A DNA stretch of 64,000 nt. Origin: Alcaligenes faecalis. GTDB taxonomy: Bacteria > Pseudomonadota > Gammaproteobacteria > Burkholderiales > Burkholderiaceae_B. Position numbers and translations under genes: made by a program. Below the pieces are notes generated by a model that was not told the origin of the DNA, ran no database searches, and saw nothing but the letters and a program-made list of their open reading frames with translations. Location: assembly GCF_009497775.1 (NCBI RefSeq), contig NZ_CP031012.1, positions 3,995,235 through 4,059,234 of the forward strand, written 5' to 3'. Numbering within the stretch: position 1 is the first letter of the stretch; each line of letters opens with the position of its first letter. Positions 1 to 9,761 of this stretch are shown piece by piece.

Positions 1-278
1 ACGACCGCAACGAGCAATACCAGGAGCTGCTGGGCCGTTGCAAGGACTTCGAGGCCGAGATCGACAAGGAAATTTCGATTCAGAAATTCACCTACGCCGA
101 GCTGGACGAAGAAGAAACCGATCTGAAGAAGCTGGAAAACTGGTACGAGAAAATCCAGAAGCTGGATTTTTATGGCGCCCCCCTGGCACAGGTTGCTCAA
201 GAGCGCCTGCAAGAGTGCAAGGCACGGCTGGATGCGTATGCCCAGATGGTCTATGACGCTCATGAAGAAAACCGCTAA
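1..278 (+). CDS. C-terminal part of a ChrB-like (chromate resistance ChrB N-domain type) protein, 5' end outside window
   Basis: An open frame enters at base 3 and stops at TAA 276-278, giving about 91 residues with no start inside the window. The visible part is a charged, coiled-coil-like helix followed by a segment containing LENWYEKIQKLDFYGAP and a C-terminal helix ending VYDAHEENR. From memory this pattern (Trp-Tyr within a helix, then D-F/Y-G-A-P and Cys) matches the C-terminal half of the ChrB N-terminal domain family, found next to chromate or other transporters. The family name is an inference; the reading frame is certain. Its last 17 bases overlap the start of the downstream MFS gene, so the two are probably co-transcribed and translationally coupled. 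Confidence 0.6.
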   Translation, partial: DRNEQYQELLGRCKDFEAEIDKEISIQKFTYAELDEEETDLKKLENWYEKIQKLDFYGAPLAQVAQERLQECKARLDAYAQMVYDAHEENR

Positions 279-1488
279 TCCCGCACCCACACCGGCAGCC
301 GACACCTCCCGAGCCAAAATCCACCGCAGCGTCTGGGCGCTGGGTTTTGTGTCCATGTTCATGGACATTTCTTCGGAGCTGATCCACGCTCTGCTACCCA
401 TTTACATGGTCACCGTCATGGGTACGTCGGTACTGGCGGTCGGCTTTATCGAAGGCATTGCCGAAGCCACGGCGTCCATCATGAAAGTGTTTTCCGGAGC
501 GGTCAGCGACCGTTTTGGAAAGCGCAAACTGCTGGCCGTGATTGGCTATGGTCTGGCCGCCCTGACCAAGCCCATTTTTCCATTGGCGAATTCGCTGGAC
601 TGGTTGGTTGGTGCCCGCTTCGTGGACCGCATCGGCAAAGGCATACGCGGCGCACCGCGCGACGCTTTGGTCGCCGATGTCACCCCACCCGAGTTGCGCG
701 GCGCAGCCTATGGCTTGCGGCAAACGCTGGATACCATTGGTGCCTTTGTGGGCCCCCTGCTGGCCATCGCCCTGATGTGGTGGACCGCAAACAACTACCA
801 ACTGATCTTTTGGGTTGCCGTGCTGCCTGCCTTTGCAGCCATCGCCGTTCTAGTGTTCTTTGTGCGCGAACCCAAAATGCCTGCCACCACCCGCCCCCGC
901 AAACTGCCCCTGAACCGGGAAGACCTGGGCCGATTGGGTTCCCGTTACTGGTGGGTTGTGGCGATTGGTCTGGCCTTTACCCTGGCCCGTTTCAGCGAAG
1001 CCTTCCTGATACTGCGCGGCGAATCCAGCGGACTGCCGCCCATGTGGGCTCCGGCCGTGCTGGTCGTCATGAGTGTGGCTTTTTCCCTGTCCGCCTACCC
1101 GGCTGGTGTGCTGTCGGATCGCATGCGTAAAACCGACCTGCTCCTGATCGGCGTGGCCTTGTTGATTGCTGCAGACCTGATCCTGGCCTTCGTTCCCGGC
1201 TTGCTGGGTCTGGGCCTGGGCGTTGCTCTGTGGGGCCTGCACATGGGCTTTACCCAGGGCCTGTTCAACGTCTTGATCGCCGATAACGCCCCTGCCGAAC
1301 TACGCGGCACTGCCTTTGGCATGTTCCACCTGCTAACCGGCATCGCCCTGCTGCTGGCCAGCGTCATCGCCGGTGTGCTCTGGGATACCATAGGCTTCCA
1401 AGGCACCTTTGCCGCCGGTGCGATCTTTGCGGTTTTAACTGGCGCAGGTTTGATCACCTTGCGACGTTCCGCTCAAGGCGCGTTCTGA
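262..1488 (+). CDS. MFS family transporter
   Basis: A 408-residue inner-membrane protein with about twelve hydrophobic segments, the normal size for a major facilitator superfamily carrier. The loop after the second helix carries the MFS motif A pattern (GAVSDRFGKRKLL), and the equivalent loop of the second half has GVLSDRMRKTDLLL. The open frame extends upstream to 172, but the ATG at 262 overlaps the end of the preceding ChrB-like gene by 17 bp, so it is preferred. Substrate cannot be told from sequence. The pairing with a ChrB-like gene hints at efflux of an anion or toxicant, which is inference only. It is followed directly by a strong terminator. Confidence 0.85.
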   Translation: MKKTANPAPTPAADTSRAKIHRSVWALGFVSMFMDISSELIHALLPIYMVTVMGTSVLAVGFIEGIAEATASIMKVFSGAVSDRFGKRKLLAVIGYGLAALTKPIFPLANSLDWLVGARFVDRIGKGIRGAPRDALVADVTPPELRGAAYGLRQTLDTIGAFVGPLLAIALMWWTANNYQLIFWVAVLPAFAAIAVLVFFVREPKMPATTRPRKLPLNREDLGRLGSRYWWVVAIGLAFTLARFSEAFLILRGESSGLPPMWAPAVLVVMSVAFSLSAYPAGVLSDRMRKTDLLLIGVALLIAADLILAFVPGLLGLGLGVALWGLHMGFTQGLFNVLIADNAPAELRGTAFGMFHLLTGIALLLASVIAGVLWDTIGFQGTFAAGAIFAVLTGAGLITLRRSAQGAF

Positions 1489-1490
1489 AT

Positions 1491-1520
1491 AAAAAAGGCC
1501 GACATGAAGTCGGCCTTTTT
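1491..1520. terminator. Bidirectional intrinsic terminator between MFS gene and ridA
   Basis: AGGCCGAC and GTCGGCCT pair around a short ATGAA loop. A-runs precede and T-runs follow, so it can terminate the convergent transcripts from both sides. Confidence 0.88.
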
Positions 1521-1528
1521 TCATTTCA

Positions 1529-1921
1529 TCATTCCGCGACAGCGGCGATGCATTCAATTTCCAGCAGAAACAAGGGGTTCCCCATATCCGCCGCAATCGT
1601 GGTACGGGCCGGGTATTCGCCGTCCTTGAAGTAGGTGCGATAGATCTCGTTCATGCGGGCAAAGTCACCGGCGTTCTTCAGAATCACATTGGCTTTGACG
1701 ATATGGTCCAGGCTGGAGCCTGCTTCTTCCAGCAAGGCTTTCACATTGGCCATGACCTGATGCATCTGGGCGTCGAAGTCGTTTTCAGCAATCTGACGAT
1801 CGTCAAAAAAGCCTGGCTGGCCCGACACAAACACAAAGCCATTGGATCGCACGGCAGGCGACAAGGGGGCACGTGGGGGAGTCACTTTGTCGGACCGGAT
1901 AATTTCTTTAATCATATTCAT
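1529..1921 (-). CDS. RidA/YjgF/YER057c/UK114 family protein
   Basis: 130 residues, the typical length of Rid proteins, which form trimers and hydrolyse reactive enamine/imine intermediates in the cytoplasm. The C-terminal signature (PARTTI followed by IEIECIAAV-type ending, here LLEIECIAAV) and the N-terminal SGQPG motif are present. The Arg in PARTTI corresponds to the catalytic Arg of RidA. It lies 51 bp downstream of the Bug-type binding protein gene, apparently in the same transcription unit, so a role clearing imine/enamine by-products of that catabolic pathway is possible. It could equally be a Rid subfamily enzyme other than archetypal RidA, so no symbol is given. Confidence 0.88.
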   Translation of the reverse strand: MNMIKEIIRSDKVTPPRAPLSPAVRSNGFVFVSGQPGFFDDRQIAENDFDAQMHQVMANVKALLEEAGSSLDHIVKANVILKNAGDFARMNEIYRTYFKDGEYPARTTIAADMGNPLFLLEIECIAAVAE

Positions 1922-1972
1922 CTCCTGGTTAGTAGCTTGAGCTCTCTGGGCTCTTTCGTATTGGTTAACGGT

Positions 1973-2956
1973 TTACTGCACGCTGGCGCCGGAGGCTTTT
2001 ACCACTTTGGCGGCCATTTCCATTTCAGACTTCAGATACTCGGCAAACTCGGCCGAAGTCGTACCCGCAGGTTCCAGACCTTGAGCCAGCAAGCGCTCGC
2101 GAATTTCAGGCATGTTCACAATACGGACAAATTCAGCACTCAGCTGTTCCACAATCGGTGCTGGTGTGCCGGAAGGCACGATCACGCCATACCAGGAGTT
2201 GGAGTTCATATTGTCCACGCCTGCTTCTTTGAAGGTAGGCACATCCGGAATGGATTCCAGACGAGTGTCATTGGCCAGTGCAATGGCACGCAGCTTGCCG
2301 GATTTCACGTGGGGCAAAACATCGGGCGTGTTGGCAAACATCATGTCCACATGACCGCCGAGCAAATCGTTCAAAGCCGGGGCCTGGCCTTTGTACGGGA
2401 TATGCAGCACATCAATCTTGGCTTCTGACTTCAAGCGCTCAATGGCAATATGCGGCGATGTACCTGCACCAAAGGACGCAAAGGACAGCTCACCCGGTTT
2501 GGATTTCGCCGTAGCAATGACATCCGCCAGACTCTTGACCGGCACATCCGGGTTCGCCACCAGCAGGTGCGGCGTGTAGGCCACCCAGCTAACCGGCGTA
2601 AAGTCTTTCACCGTGTCGTAACGCAGGTTGTCGTACAGGCTGGGATTGATGGCAAAACTGTTCGCCACCATCCCCAGGGTGTAGCCATCCGGCGCGGCGC
2701 GGGCCACGATTTCAGTACCAATCACCGTACCAGCACCGGGTTTGTTGTCGATGATGACGGGCTGCTTGAAGTCATCCGACATTTTCTGCGCCAGACTGCG
2801 GGTCAGGTTATCCAGCGTGCCGCCCGCCGGGAAGGGAACAATGATGGTGATGGGTTTGGTGGGATATTCCTGTGCCGCCGCAAGCGATGGCACAGCCGTT
2901 AAAGCGCTTAATACAGCCACGCCTGACAGAATTAATTTAAAGCGCATAGTCGTCAA
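1973..2956 (-). CDS. Bug (TctC) family tripartite tricarboxylate transporter substrate-binding protein
   Basis: 327 residues with a cleavable signal peptide (hydrophobic core about residues 7-26, Ala-rich end SLAAAQ). The mature start EYPTKPITIIVPFPAGG and later VVARAAPDGYTLG-like and IPYKGQAPALNDLLGGHVD motifs are diagnostic for the Bug family of periplasmic carboxylate or aromatic-acid binding proteins, which is greatly expanded in Alcaligenaceae. No TctA/TctB membrane genes are adjacent, which is common for orphan Bug proteins. The start codon is only 2 bp from the end of the upstream hydrolase gene, so translation is probably coupled. The ligand is unknown; the neighbouring FAH-family enzyme suggests an organic acid. 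Confidence 0.92.
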   Translation of the reverse strand: MTTMRFKLILSGVAVLSALTAVPSLAAAQEYPTKPITIIVPFPAGGTLDNLTRSLAQKMSDDFKQPVIIDNKPGAGTVIGTEIVARAAPDGYTLGMVANSFAINPSLYDNLRYDTVKDFTPVSWVAYTPHLLVANPDVPVKSLADVIATAKSKPGELSFASFGAGTSPHIAIERLKSEAKIDVLHIPYKGQAPALNDLLGGHVDMMFANTPDVLPHVKSGKLRAIALANDTRLESIPDVPTFKEAGVDNMNSNSWYGVIVPSGTPAPIVEQLSAEFVRIVNMPEIRERLLAQGLEPAGTTSAEFAEYLKSEMEMAAKVVKASGASVQ

Positions 2957-2958
2957 CC

Positions 2959-3876
2959 TTACTCAATAGTAGTGACCAGCTCGCCTATAGCGGGGATGCG
3001 AGCTTTGATGACATCGCCTGGTTCCAAAGAGCGTGGGGGCTGCATGGCAAAGCCCACCCCGGAGGGCGTGCCTGTCGCAATAATGTCTCCCGGCTCCAAG
3101 GTCATGCCCGCCGACAACTGGGCGATGATGTTGGGCACATCGAACAACATGTCCGAGGTATTGGCCGATTGGCGCAATTCGCCATTCACTTCCAATTCAA
3201 GATCCAGCGCGTTGGGGTCTGCAATGGACGTTTTCAATGCCACTACCGGCCCAATCGGACAGGTACCGTCCAAGGACTTGCCCTTGAACCACTGGCCATG
3301 CAGTGCTTGCAGATCGCGCGCCGTAATATCGTTGATCACCGTGTAGCCAAAGACGTAACCCAGCGCGTCTTCAACCGGAATGTCCCGGCCTTCCTTGCCG
3401 ATCACAATGCCCAGCTCCACTTCGTAATCCAGCATCTTGGTGTGGGCCGCATGGCGGCTGACCAGGGCCTGATGCCCCACTACCGTGGTAGGTGGCTTGC
3501 TGAAAAACTCCAGTGCTTTGGGGAAGTCATCCGCAGCACGACCACGTGCCAGATTGCCTTCCACGATATGGGCGCGGTAATTGCGGCCTACACAGAAAAT
3601 GTTTTTGGCCGGGTTGGGAACAGGAGCCAGAAAGCACAGGTCCTGAGCAGCATGGATGGGAGCCTTGGCCTGGCTTGCCTGCTCCATCAAAAGCTGCAGG
3701 CTGATCAGGATCTCATCACCCATAAAAATGGCGTCGATAACTTCAGTAGGAGCTTGCCGAGCACCTAAAGGATGTTCGTACATCCCCCAGGCTTGCGTCA
3801 GGTCCACTACCCGATCATCGTCCAGCATTCCGCCCAAATGCGTTTCCCCTGCGTCAACAAAGGTCAGTAACTTCAT
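2959..3876 (-). CDS. Fumarylacetoacetate hydrolase (FAH) family protein
   Basis: 305 residues. An N-terminal alpha/beta region is followed by the FAH catalytic fold: FCVGRNYRAH, YEVELGIVIGKEGRDI (metal-binding Glu residues), NDITARDLQ, WFKGKSLDGTCPIGP, and the C-terminal ATGTPSGVG motif. Family members cleave C-C bonds of or decarboxylate/hydrate 2-oxo acids in aromatic, ureidoglycolate or sugar-acid catabolism, using Mg2+ or Mn2+ in the cytoplasm. The exact substrate is not evident. The gene sits 14 bp after the GntR regulator gene and 2 bp before the Bug gene, so regulator, enzyme and binding protein likely form one operon. Confidence 0.92.
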   Translation of the reverse strand: MKLLTFVDAGETHLGGMLDDDRVVDLTQAWGMYEHPLGARQAPTEVIDAIFMGDEILISLQLLMEQASQAKAPIHAAQDLCFLAPVPNPAKNIFCVGRNYRAHIVEGNLARGRAADDFPKALEFFSKPPTTVVGHQALVSRHAAHTKMLDYEVELGIVIGKEGRDIPVEDALGYVFGYTVINDITARDLQALHGQWFKGKSLDGTCPIGPVVALKTSIADPNALDLELEVNGELRQSANTSDMLFDVPNIIAQLSAGMTLEPGDIIATGTPSGVGFAMQPPRSLEPGDVIKARIPAIGELVTTIE

Positions 3877-3890
3877 GACAGCAAACCTCC

Positions 3891-4550
3891 TTATCGGATG
3901 TTGTTGGAACTATTCAAGGTTTGCGTCAGCAGCCCTTGAACGTGCTCGCGCGCCAGACGATCTGCCAGCGCCGCGTCCCGTTTTTCAATAGCGTCGATCA
4001 TGGCCAGATGCTCGGCCAAGGATTCATGCGCACGCTTCAGGCGTTCGATAGTCTTGGTCTTGAGCATGTCGCGGTGTCCAAAGGACTTCCACACCTTCTC
4101 CAGCAAGCTGTTTGCAGCCAGACGCATGATGGCGGCGTGAAACTCCACATTGGCTGCTGCGTATTCGCTGACACGCTCTTCCACATTGTCTTGATTGAAG
4201 GGCGCAAACAGAGCGCGCAAGGCATCCACGTCCCGCTGCGAGGCATTCAAAGCAGCTTCACGCGCCGCAAAGGCTTCCAGTTCAATACGCAGCTTCAGCC
4301 ATTCGATGTAGTCCTGCTTGGTCAAAGGCGAGAGCAAGGCACCACGCCGAGGCTCCATGGTCAAAATGCCTTCCTGCCCCAGGCGCAGCAGCGCTTCACG
4401 CACCGGCGTACGGCTGACATTGAGCATCTTGGCCAGTTCTTCTTCCCGAACCCGTACGGGTTCATCAATATCCTTCACCAAGCCAAGAACGTGAGCACGC
4501 ACCGACTCATACACCCCATCGCTGTGACTTGCTGTTTTGATCGTGGTCAT
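3891..4550 (-). CDS. GntR family (FCD domain) transcriptional regulator
   Basis: 219 residues from the ATG at 4550, which has an AGGA ribosome-binding site five bases upstream. An ATG 18 bp further upstream lacks one and is rejected. Residues about 10-75 form the winged helix (EEELAKMLNVSRTPVREALLRLGQEG) of the FadR subfamily. The remainder is the helical FCD ligand-binding domain with metal-ligand His residues (FHAAIMRLAAN; EHLAMIDAIEKRD). It is the first gene of the gntR-FAH-bug-ridA unit and is probably a local repressor responding to a carboxylate ligand. A palindrome suitable as its operator lies just upstream. Confidence 0.92.
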   Translation of the reverse strand: MTTIKTASHSDGVYESVRAHVLGLVKDIDEPVRVREEELAKMLNVSRTPVREALLRLGQEGILTMEPRRGALLSPLTKQDYIEWLKLRIELEAFAAREAALNASQRDVDALRALFAPFNQDNVEERVSEYAAANVEFHAAIMRLAANSLLEKVWKSFGHRDMLKTKTIERLKRAHESLAEHLAMIDAIEKRDAALADRLAREHVQGLLTQTLNSSNNIR

Positions 4551-4582
4551 TGCTTTCCTATTTTGCATTCATTTTTTATGGA

Positions 4583-4592
4583 TTGTATACAA
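4583..4592. promoter_or_regulatory. Putative GntR/FadR-type operator
   Basis: TTGTATACAA is a perfect 10-bp palindrome 33 bp upstream of the gntR start, of the TnGTnnnACnA type bound by FCD-family regulators. Two imperfect direct repeats of ATTGGTA follow at 4601-4617. Autoregulation is inferred from position. Confidence 0.5.
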
Positions 4593-4629
4593 GATTGAAT
4601 ATTGGTACACATTGGTATTTGTACGAACG

Positions 4630-4664
4630 AAAAAAAGCCCTGGCAAGCAGATGCTTGCCAGGGC
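4630..4664 (-). terminator. Intrinsic terminator of ssb
   Basis: Perfect 12-bp stem (4637-4648 with 4653-4664), four-base loop, then seven T on the minus strand (4630-4636). It lies 32 bp beyond the ssb stop codon. Confidence 0.92.
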
Positions 4665-4695
4665 CTTGATCTTGAGTCCCGCTAGGAGCTAGGCC

Positions 4696-5214
4696 TTAGA
4701 ACGGAATATCGTCATCCATATCGGCCAGATTGTCCGACATAGGCGCGTTATTACGTGGAGCCTGTTGCTGTTGTTGCTGCTGGGGAGCAGGACGCTGAGC
4801 ACGTTGCGGAGCTGGTGCACCACCGCCGCCGCCACCGTATTCGCCACCACCCATGCTGCCGCCGCCCATATCACCACCGTCACGGCCACCCAGCATTTGC
4901 ATTTGCTCGGCAATGATCTCGGTCGTGAAACGCTCCTGACCGTCCTGGCCTGTCCATTTACGGGTGCGCAGGCGACCTTCTACGTAGACGGGACGGCCTT
5001 TGCGCAGGTACTCACCCGCGATTTCAGCCAGACGGTTGTAGAACACCACACGGTGCCACTCGGTTTCCTCACGGCGCTCGCCGGAGGTACGGTCTTTCCA
5101 CTGCGAAGTCGTGGCAATGGAAATATTGCAGATGGCCGAGCCTTCTGCGCTGTAGCGTACTTCTGGGTCGCGGCCAAGATTGCCCACCAGAATGACTTTA
5201 TTTACCGATGCCAT
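4696..5214 (-). CDS. ssb: Single-stranded DNA-binding protein SSB
   Basis: 172 residues. Residues 1 to about 110 form the OB fold with the family signatures [18 protein letters not shown] and [20 protein letters not shown] Gly/Gln/Pro-rich flexible linker follows, ending in the acidic tip DMDDDIPF that recruits replication and repair partners. It binds ssDNA as a tetramer in replication, recombination and repair. It has its own gap of 260 bp upstream and a strong terminator downstream, so it is probably monocistronic. No convincing LexA box was found between it and the upstream gene. Confidence 0.98.
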   Translation of the reverse strand: MASVNKVILVGNLGRDPEVRYSAEGSAICNISIATTSQWKDRTSGERREETEWHRVVFYNRLAEIAGEYLRKGRPVYVEGRLRTRKWTGQDGQERFTTEIIAEQMQMLGGRDGGDMGGGSMGGGEYGGGGGGAPAPQRAQRPAPQQQQQQQAPRNNAPMSDNLADMDDDIPF

Positions 5215-5474
5215 GAAAAAAATCCTGTAGTCAAAAATTCTAAATCAAGCCGTATTATCGTGGATTCGTGCCTTAATTAACACTCCCTCCCCACTCCAGG
5301 AAGGGCAGTTTTATCCATGCAAACGATCCCGTTACGGCACCTTGAACAGCGTATATGGCGGAGCACCTGGCGGTGTCACCTGTTACGCCCAGCTCTTGAT
5401 TCTTGAGGCCAATCCGGCCACTTTACTTGTTGCTGCCTGCCACGTCTTTGCACAAGCGTAACAGGCTATGCCTT

Positions 5475-6686
5475 TTAATATTTATCTTTGAAACCGCGCG
5501 CTGTCAGCAGCCAAAGCAAAGCCAAGGCTGCGCCGGTCCACAAGACCCATTGCGTGTGCCCTCGCCCAGCCAGGATGCCCCCGATCAGGCCACCCGCAAA
5601 CACCCCCAGGGACTGGGAGGTGTTGTAAAAACCCAGCGCCAAACCTTTGTATTCTGGCGGTGCCACGCGGGACACCAAGGAAGGCTGCAAGGCTTCCAGC
5701 ACGTTAAAGCCGATGAAGAAAAAGGTCAGCGCAGCCACCATGGGAACCAGCGAATCGCGCGCCCATGGCATCACGGCCAGCACCACAATCAGCAGCAACA
5801 CAGACAGTTCCAGCGCATGTTTGTGACGCTTGCGGGTCTCTGTCCAGAACACCGCAGGCACCATCATCACAAAGGAAACCAGGATAACGGGCAGGTACAC
5901 CTTCCACAAATCCTGCGTACCGTAGCCGCCCAGGGTAGCCAGAATACCCGGCACCACGATGAACAGGGACATCAGGATGAAGTGCAGACAGAACACGCCA
6001 AAGTTCAGGCGCAGCAAGTCCATATGACGCAACACCTGTCCGGCAGTGACCTGCACAATCGAGGCTGGCGCTTTAGGTGCGCTGGGCACCACAAAAGCGG
6101 CGATCAACAAGCAGACAAAGCCCAGCAAGCTGATGGCCCAGAACAATCCCGACAGACCAAATTGCCCCACCAGCACTGGCGAGAGCACCAGCGATACAGC
6201 GAAAGACAGACCAATCGAGCCGCCCACCATGGCCATGGCGCGTGTACGTACTTCGGGACGAGTGGAGTCGGCTACCCAGGCGGAAATGGCTGCTGACACC
6301 GCCCCCAGACCTTGAATACAGCGGCCTACCGTCACCCAATCAATATTCTGGGCCAGGGCGGAGATCACCCCGCCGATCACGAACAAGGCCATGCCGATGA
6401 CGATAATCGGTCTGCGTCCAAAACGGTCCGATGCCATCCCCAAGGGAATCTGCAAGACAGCCTGCGTCAGACCATAGGCACCCAATGCAAGGCCCACACG
6501 GGCGGCGTCGTTACCGCCGGGCAAGGAATGGGCTGCAACCGCAAAGACCGGGGTCAGCAAAAACAGACCCAGCATTCGACAGGCAAACAACAGGGCAAGC
6601 AGGATGCTGGCCTTGCGCTCTTGCTGAGTCAGACTCAGACGCTCCGGGCGCGATCCGGCCGTATTCATGGTTTGGTGTGTACTCAT
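5475..6686 (-). CDS. MFS family transporter, between ssb and uvrA
   Basis: 403 residues with about twelve membrane segments. Motif A is clear (GMASDRFGRRPIIVIGM) after helix 2, and WVADSTRPEVRTRAMAMVG-type sequence marks the end of the first half. It resembles drug/sugar proton antiporters of the DHA1 type (YajR-like), but no substrate can be assigned. The same arrangement, an MFS gene between ssb and uvrA and divergent from uvrA, is familiar from Bordetella relatives (from memory). The 111-bp divergent gap to uvrA must hold promoters for both. Confidence 0.9.
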   Translation of the reverse strand: MSTHQTMNTAGSRPERLSLTQQERKASILLALLFACRMLGLFLLTPVFAVAAHSLPGGNDAARVGLALGAYGLTQAVLQIPLGMASDRFGRRPIIVIGMALFVIGGVISALAQNIDWVTVGRCIQGLGAVSAAISAWVADSTRPEVRTRAMAMVGGSIGLSFAVSLVLSPVLVGQFGLSGLFWAISLLGFVCLLIAAFVVPSAPKAPASIVQVTAGQVLRHMDLLRLNFGVFCLHFILMSLFIVVPGILATLGGYGTQDLWKVYLPVILVSFVMMVPAVFWTETRKRHKHALELSVLLLIVVLAVMPWARDSLVPMVAALTFFFIGFNVLEALQPSLVSRVAPPEYKGLALGFYNTSQSLGVFAGGLIGGILAGRGHTQWVLWTGAALALLWLLTARGFKDKY

Positions 6687-6797
6687 TTAATACTCTGTCA
6701 CAACTGGGCTAGCAGAGAGCCCGGATACCCGTTCACATAAATTCTGACGCAACGCGCTATAGTAGCAAGTTGCCTTTTGACAAGCCTAAATAAAGCG

Positions 6798-9761
6798 ATG
6801 GAAGCCATCCGCATTCGTGGTGCCCGTACCCACAACCTGAAAAACGTCTCCGTAGACCTGCCACGCCACCAGTTGGTCGTGCTGACGGGGCTGTCCGGTT
6901 CTGGGAAATCCTCTCTTGCCTTCGACACTTTGTATGCCGAGGGCCAGCGGCGCTATGTGGAAAGCCTGTCCGCTTATGCACGTCAGTTTTTGCAACTGAT
7001 GGACAAGCCAGATGTGGACTTGATCGAAGGTTTGTCGCCTGCCATTGCCATCGAGCAAAAGGCAGCAGGCCATAACCCGCGCTCCACCGTGGGAACCACT
7101 ACCGAAATCCACGATTATTTGCGTCTATTGTACGCGCGCGTCGGAACTCCTTACTGCCCGGAACACCACTTGGCCTTGCAGGCTCATAGCGTGAGCCAGA
7201 TGGTAGACCAGATTCTGCAATGGGAGCCTGAATCCCGTATTGCCGTGTTGGCTCCCATGCATCGTGGCCTGGTGGGTGATCTGCAGCTGGAACTGCGCGG
7301 CCTGCAAGCCCAGGGCTTTGTGCGGGTGCGGGTAGACGGCGAGATTTCCAGTATTGAAGACCTGCCTGCGCTTGATGCCGCACAGGCGCATGATCTGGAT
7401 CTGGTGATAGACCGGCTGCGTATCCGGCCCGATAGCCAGCAACGTCTGGCAGAGAGCCTGGAAACCGCCCTGTCCACCAGCAATGGCCGTTGTCTGGTGG
7501 TGAATCTGGATACAGGTCTGGAACAACCTTATTCCAGCCACTATGCCTGCCCGGTCTGTGACTACTCCTTGCCCGAGTTGGAGCCGCGCCTGTTCAGCTT
7601 CAACAATCCGGCAGGTGCCTGCCCGGACTGTAGCGGCCTGGGGCAAGTGGATGTATTTGATCCCGAACGCGTGGTGGCCTTCCCGGAACTGAGTCTGGCA
7701 GGCGGTGCCATTGCGGGCTGGGATCGACGCAATGCCTTTACCTACACCTTGCTGACCAGTCTGGCGGCCCACTATCACTTTGATATAGAGGCTCCCTTCG
7801 AGTCCCTGCCCGAAGAGCTGCGTCGTACCGTGCTGTATGGCTCCGGTGCGGAAGAAATCCCCTTTCTCTATTTGAATGAGAAAGGTCGCACCACGGTGAA
7901 AACTCACCCATTTGAAGGGGTGATTCCGAATCTGCAACGTCGCTGGGCGGAAACCGATTCCAGCGCTGTGCGCGAGGAACTGAACAAGCTGCGTCGCACC
8001 CAGACCTGCCCGGCCTGCCATGGCGCACGCCTGCGTCTGGAGGCGCGTCACGTCCGTATTGGGGACGATGCAGTTCCCAGCCATGCGGAGTGCCAGCATC
8101 ATGCAGGCACCGCGTCTGCCAAGTCGGCAGCCATCACTGTCGACACGCTGTCTGACAATGCTGCGCAGTGCACACAAACAAGCTCTACAACTCAGGGACA
8201 AGCCAAGGGTCTGGCCATTTATGAGGTTGAGGCCTTGGCTCTGTCTGACTGCCTGGCTTGGTTCGAGCGTCTGTCGCTCACCGGCGCGAAAAAAGAGATT
8301 GCCGACCGCATCGTGCGTGAAATCCGCCTGCGGCTGGAGTTTCTGAACAATGTGGGTCTGAATTATCTGTCTCTGGACCGCAGCGCCGACACCATTTCCG
8401 GTGGCGAGGCCCAGCGTATTCGTCTGGCCAGCCAGATCGGTTCCGGCCTGACCGGCGTGATGTATGTGCTGGACGAGCCTTCCATTGGCCTGCACCAGCG
8501 CGACAACGACAAACTGATCCAGACCCTGCAACACCTGCGGGACCTGGGCAATAGCGTGATCGTGGTCGAGCACGACGAGGACATGATACGCACCGCCGAC
8601 TATGTCATCGACATGGGCCCTGGCGCTGGCGAACATGGTGGTCAAATCACGGCTCAAGGCTCGCCCGCCGAGCTGGCCCGGAACCCCGATTCTCTGACTG
8701 GCCAGTACCTGTCCGGCAAGCGCCAGATTGCTGTCCCCAAACGACGTCCAGTGGATGACAGCCTGAACTGGCTGCGTCTGTACGGTGCCAGCGGCAATAA
8801 TCTGAAGTCCGTTGATTTGGCGATTCCGGCTGGGCGACTGGTCTGCATTACGGGCGTATCCGGCTCGGGCAAGTCCACGCTGATCAACGACACGCTGGCA
8901 ACCGCTTTCTCGCATTTGCTGCACCGTGCCCATGCCGAACCGGCGCCCTACGAGCGCATGGAAGGTCTGGAACATTTCGACAAGATCATCAACGTCGATC
9001 AAACCCCGATTGGTCGTACTCCGCGCAGTAATCCAGCCACCTACACGGGCATGTTCACCGCCATTCGTGAGCTGTTCGCCAGCGTGCCAGAGGCACGTTT
9101 GCGCGGGTACGATCCAGGCCGCTTCTCCTTTAACGTCAAAGGCGGCCGCTGCGAGGCCTGCCAGGGCGACGGCGTGGTCAAGGTAGAGATGCACTTCCTG
9201 CCCGACGTCTATGTACCTTGTGATGTCTGCCAGGGCCGTCGCTACAACCGCGAAACGCTGGACATTCGCTACCGGGGACGCAATATCAGCGAAGTACTGG
9301 ACCTGACGGTTGAGCAGGCACTGGAGTACTTTGATGCGGTCCCTGCGGTTGCGCGCAAACTGACCACCTTGATTGATGTGGGCCTGTCCTACATCCGCCT
9401 AGGTCAAAGCGCGACCACCCTGTCGGGTGGTGAAGCGCAGCGGGTGAAATTGTCACTGGAACTGTCCAAACGCAGCACCGGCCAGACGCTGTATGTGCTG
9501 GACGAACCGACAACCGGCCTGCACTTTCAAGATATTGCTGTCTTGCTGGAAGTCCTGGACAAGCTGGTTGAGTCCGGAAATAGTGTGGTCGTGATTGAGC
9601 ACAATCTGGATGTGATCAAGACCGCAGACTGGATTGTGGACATGGGGCCGGAAGGCGGCCAGGGCGGTGGGCAGATCGTGGTGCAAGGCACCCCGGAGAC
9701 TGTTGCTGCCTGCGAGCAAAGCCATACAGGGCGTTATCTGAAGCCTTTATTACAGCGCTAA
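6798..9761 (+). CDS. uvrA: Excinuclease ABC subunit UvrA
   Basis: 987 residues from the ATG at 6798 (an in-frame TTG at 6777 is less likely). Damage-recognition ATPase of nucleotide excision repair, acting as a dimer with UvrB. Two ABC modules are visible: Walker [10 protein letters not shown] (31-39) and GVSGSGKST, with signature sequences [15 protein letters not shown] and [11 protein letters not shown], and Walker B regions [10 protein letters not shown] and [10 protein letters not shown]. Both zinc modules are intact (CPVC...CPDC; CEAC...CDVC). It is about 45 residues longer than the usual 940: a Ser/Thr/Ala/His/Gln-rich insertion at about residues 427-472 lies between RHVRIGD and the [10 protein letters not shown] segment. 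Confidence 0.97.
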   Translation: MEAIRIRGARTHNLKNVSVDLPRHQLVVLTGLSGSGKSSLAFDTLYAEGQRRYVESLSAYARQFLQLMDKPDVDLIEGLSPAIAIEQKAAGHNPRSTVGTTTEIHDYLRLLYARVGTPYCPEHHLALQAHSVSQMVDQILQWEPESRIAVLAPMHRGLVGDLQLELRGLQAQGFVRVRVDGEISSIEDLPALDAAQAHDLDLVIDRLRIRPDSQQRLAESLETALSTSNGRCLVVNLDTGLEQPYSSHYACPVCDYSLPELEPRLFSFNNPAGACPDCSGLGQVDVFDPERVVAFPELSLAGGAIAGWDRRNAFTYTLLTSLAAHYHFDIEAPFESLPEELRRTVLYGSGAEEIPFLYLNEKGRTTVKTHPFEGVIPNLQRRWAETDSSAVREELNKLRRTQTCPACHGARLRLEARHVRIGDDAVPSHAECQHHAGTASAKSAAITVDTLSDNAAQCTQTSSTTQGQAKGLAIYEVEALALSDCLAWFERLSLTGAKKEIADRIVREIRLRLEFLNNVGLNYLSLDRSADTISGGEAQRIRLASQIGSGLTGVMYVLDEPSIGLHQRDNDKLIQTLQHLRDLGNSVIVVEHDEDMIRTADYVIDMGPGAGEHGGQITAQGSPAELARNPDSLTGQYLSGKRQIAVPKRRPVDDSLNWLRLYGASGNNLKSVDLAIPAGRLVCITGVSGSGKSTLINDTLATAFSHLLHRAHAEPAPYERMEGLEHFDKIINVDQTPIGRTPRSNPATYTGMFTAIRELFASVPEARLRGYDPGRFSFNVKGGRCEACQGDGVVKVEMHFLPDVYVPCDVCQGRRYNRETLDIRYRGRNISEVLDLTVEQALEYFDAVPAVARKLTTLIDVGLSYIRLGQSATTLSGGEAQRVKLSLELSKRSTGQTLYVLDEPTTGLHFQDIAVLLEVLDKLVESGNSVVVIEHNLDVIKTADWIVDMGPEGGQGGGQIVVQGTPETVAACEQSHTGRYLKPLLQR

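Noticed and set aside
6687..6797. Possible LexA (SOS) box upstream of uvrA
   Set aside because: CTG and CAG are present at 6694-6713 but the spacing and the central AT pattern do not fit the LexA consensus.
7125..9194. A 689-residue minus-strand open frame inside uvrA
   Set aside because: It lies entirely opposite uvrA, whose motifs are complete. This is a common shadow in GC-rich genes.
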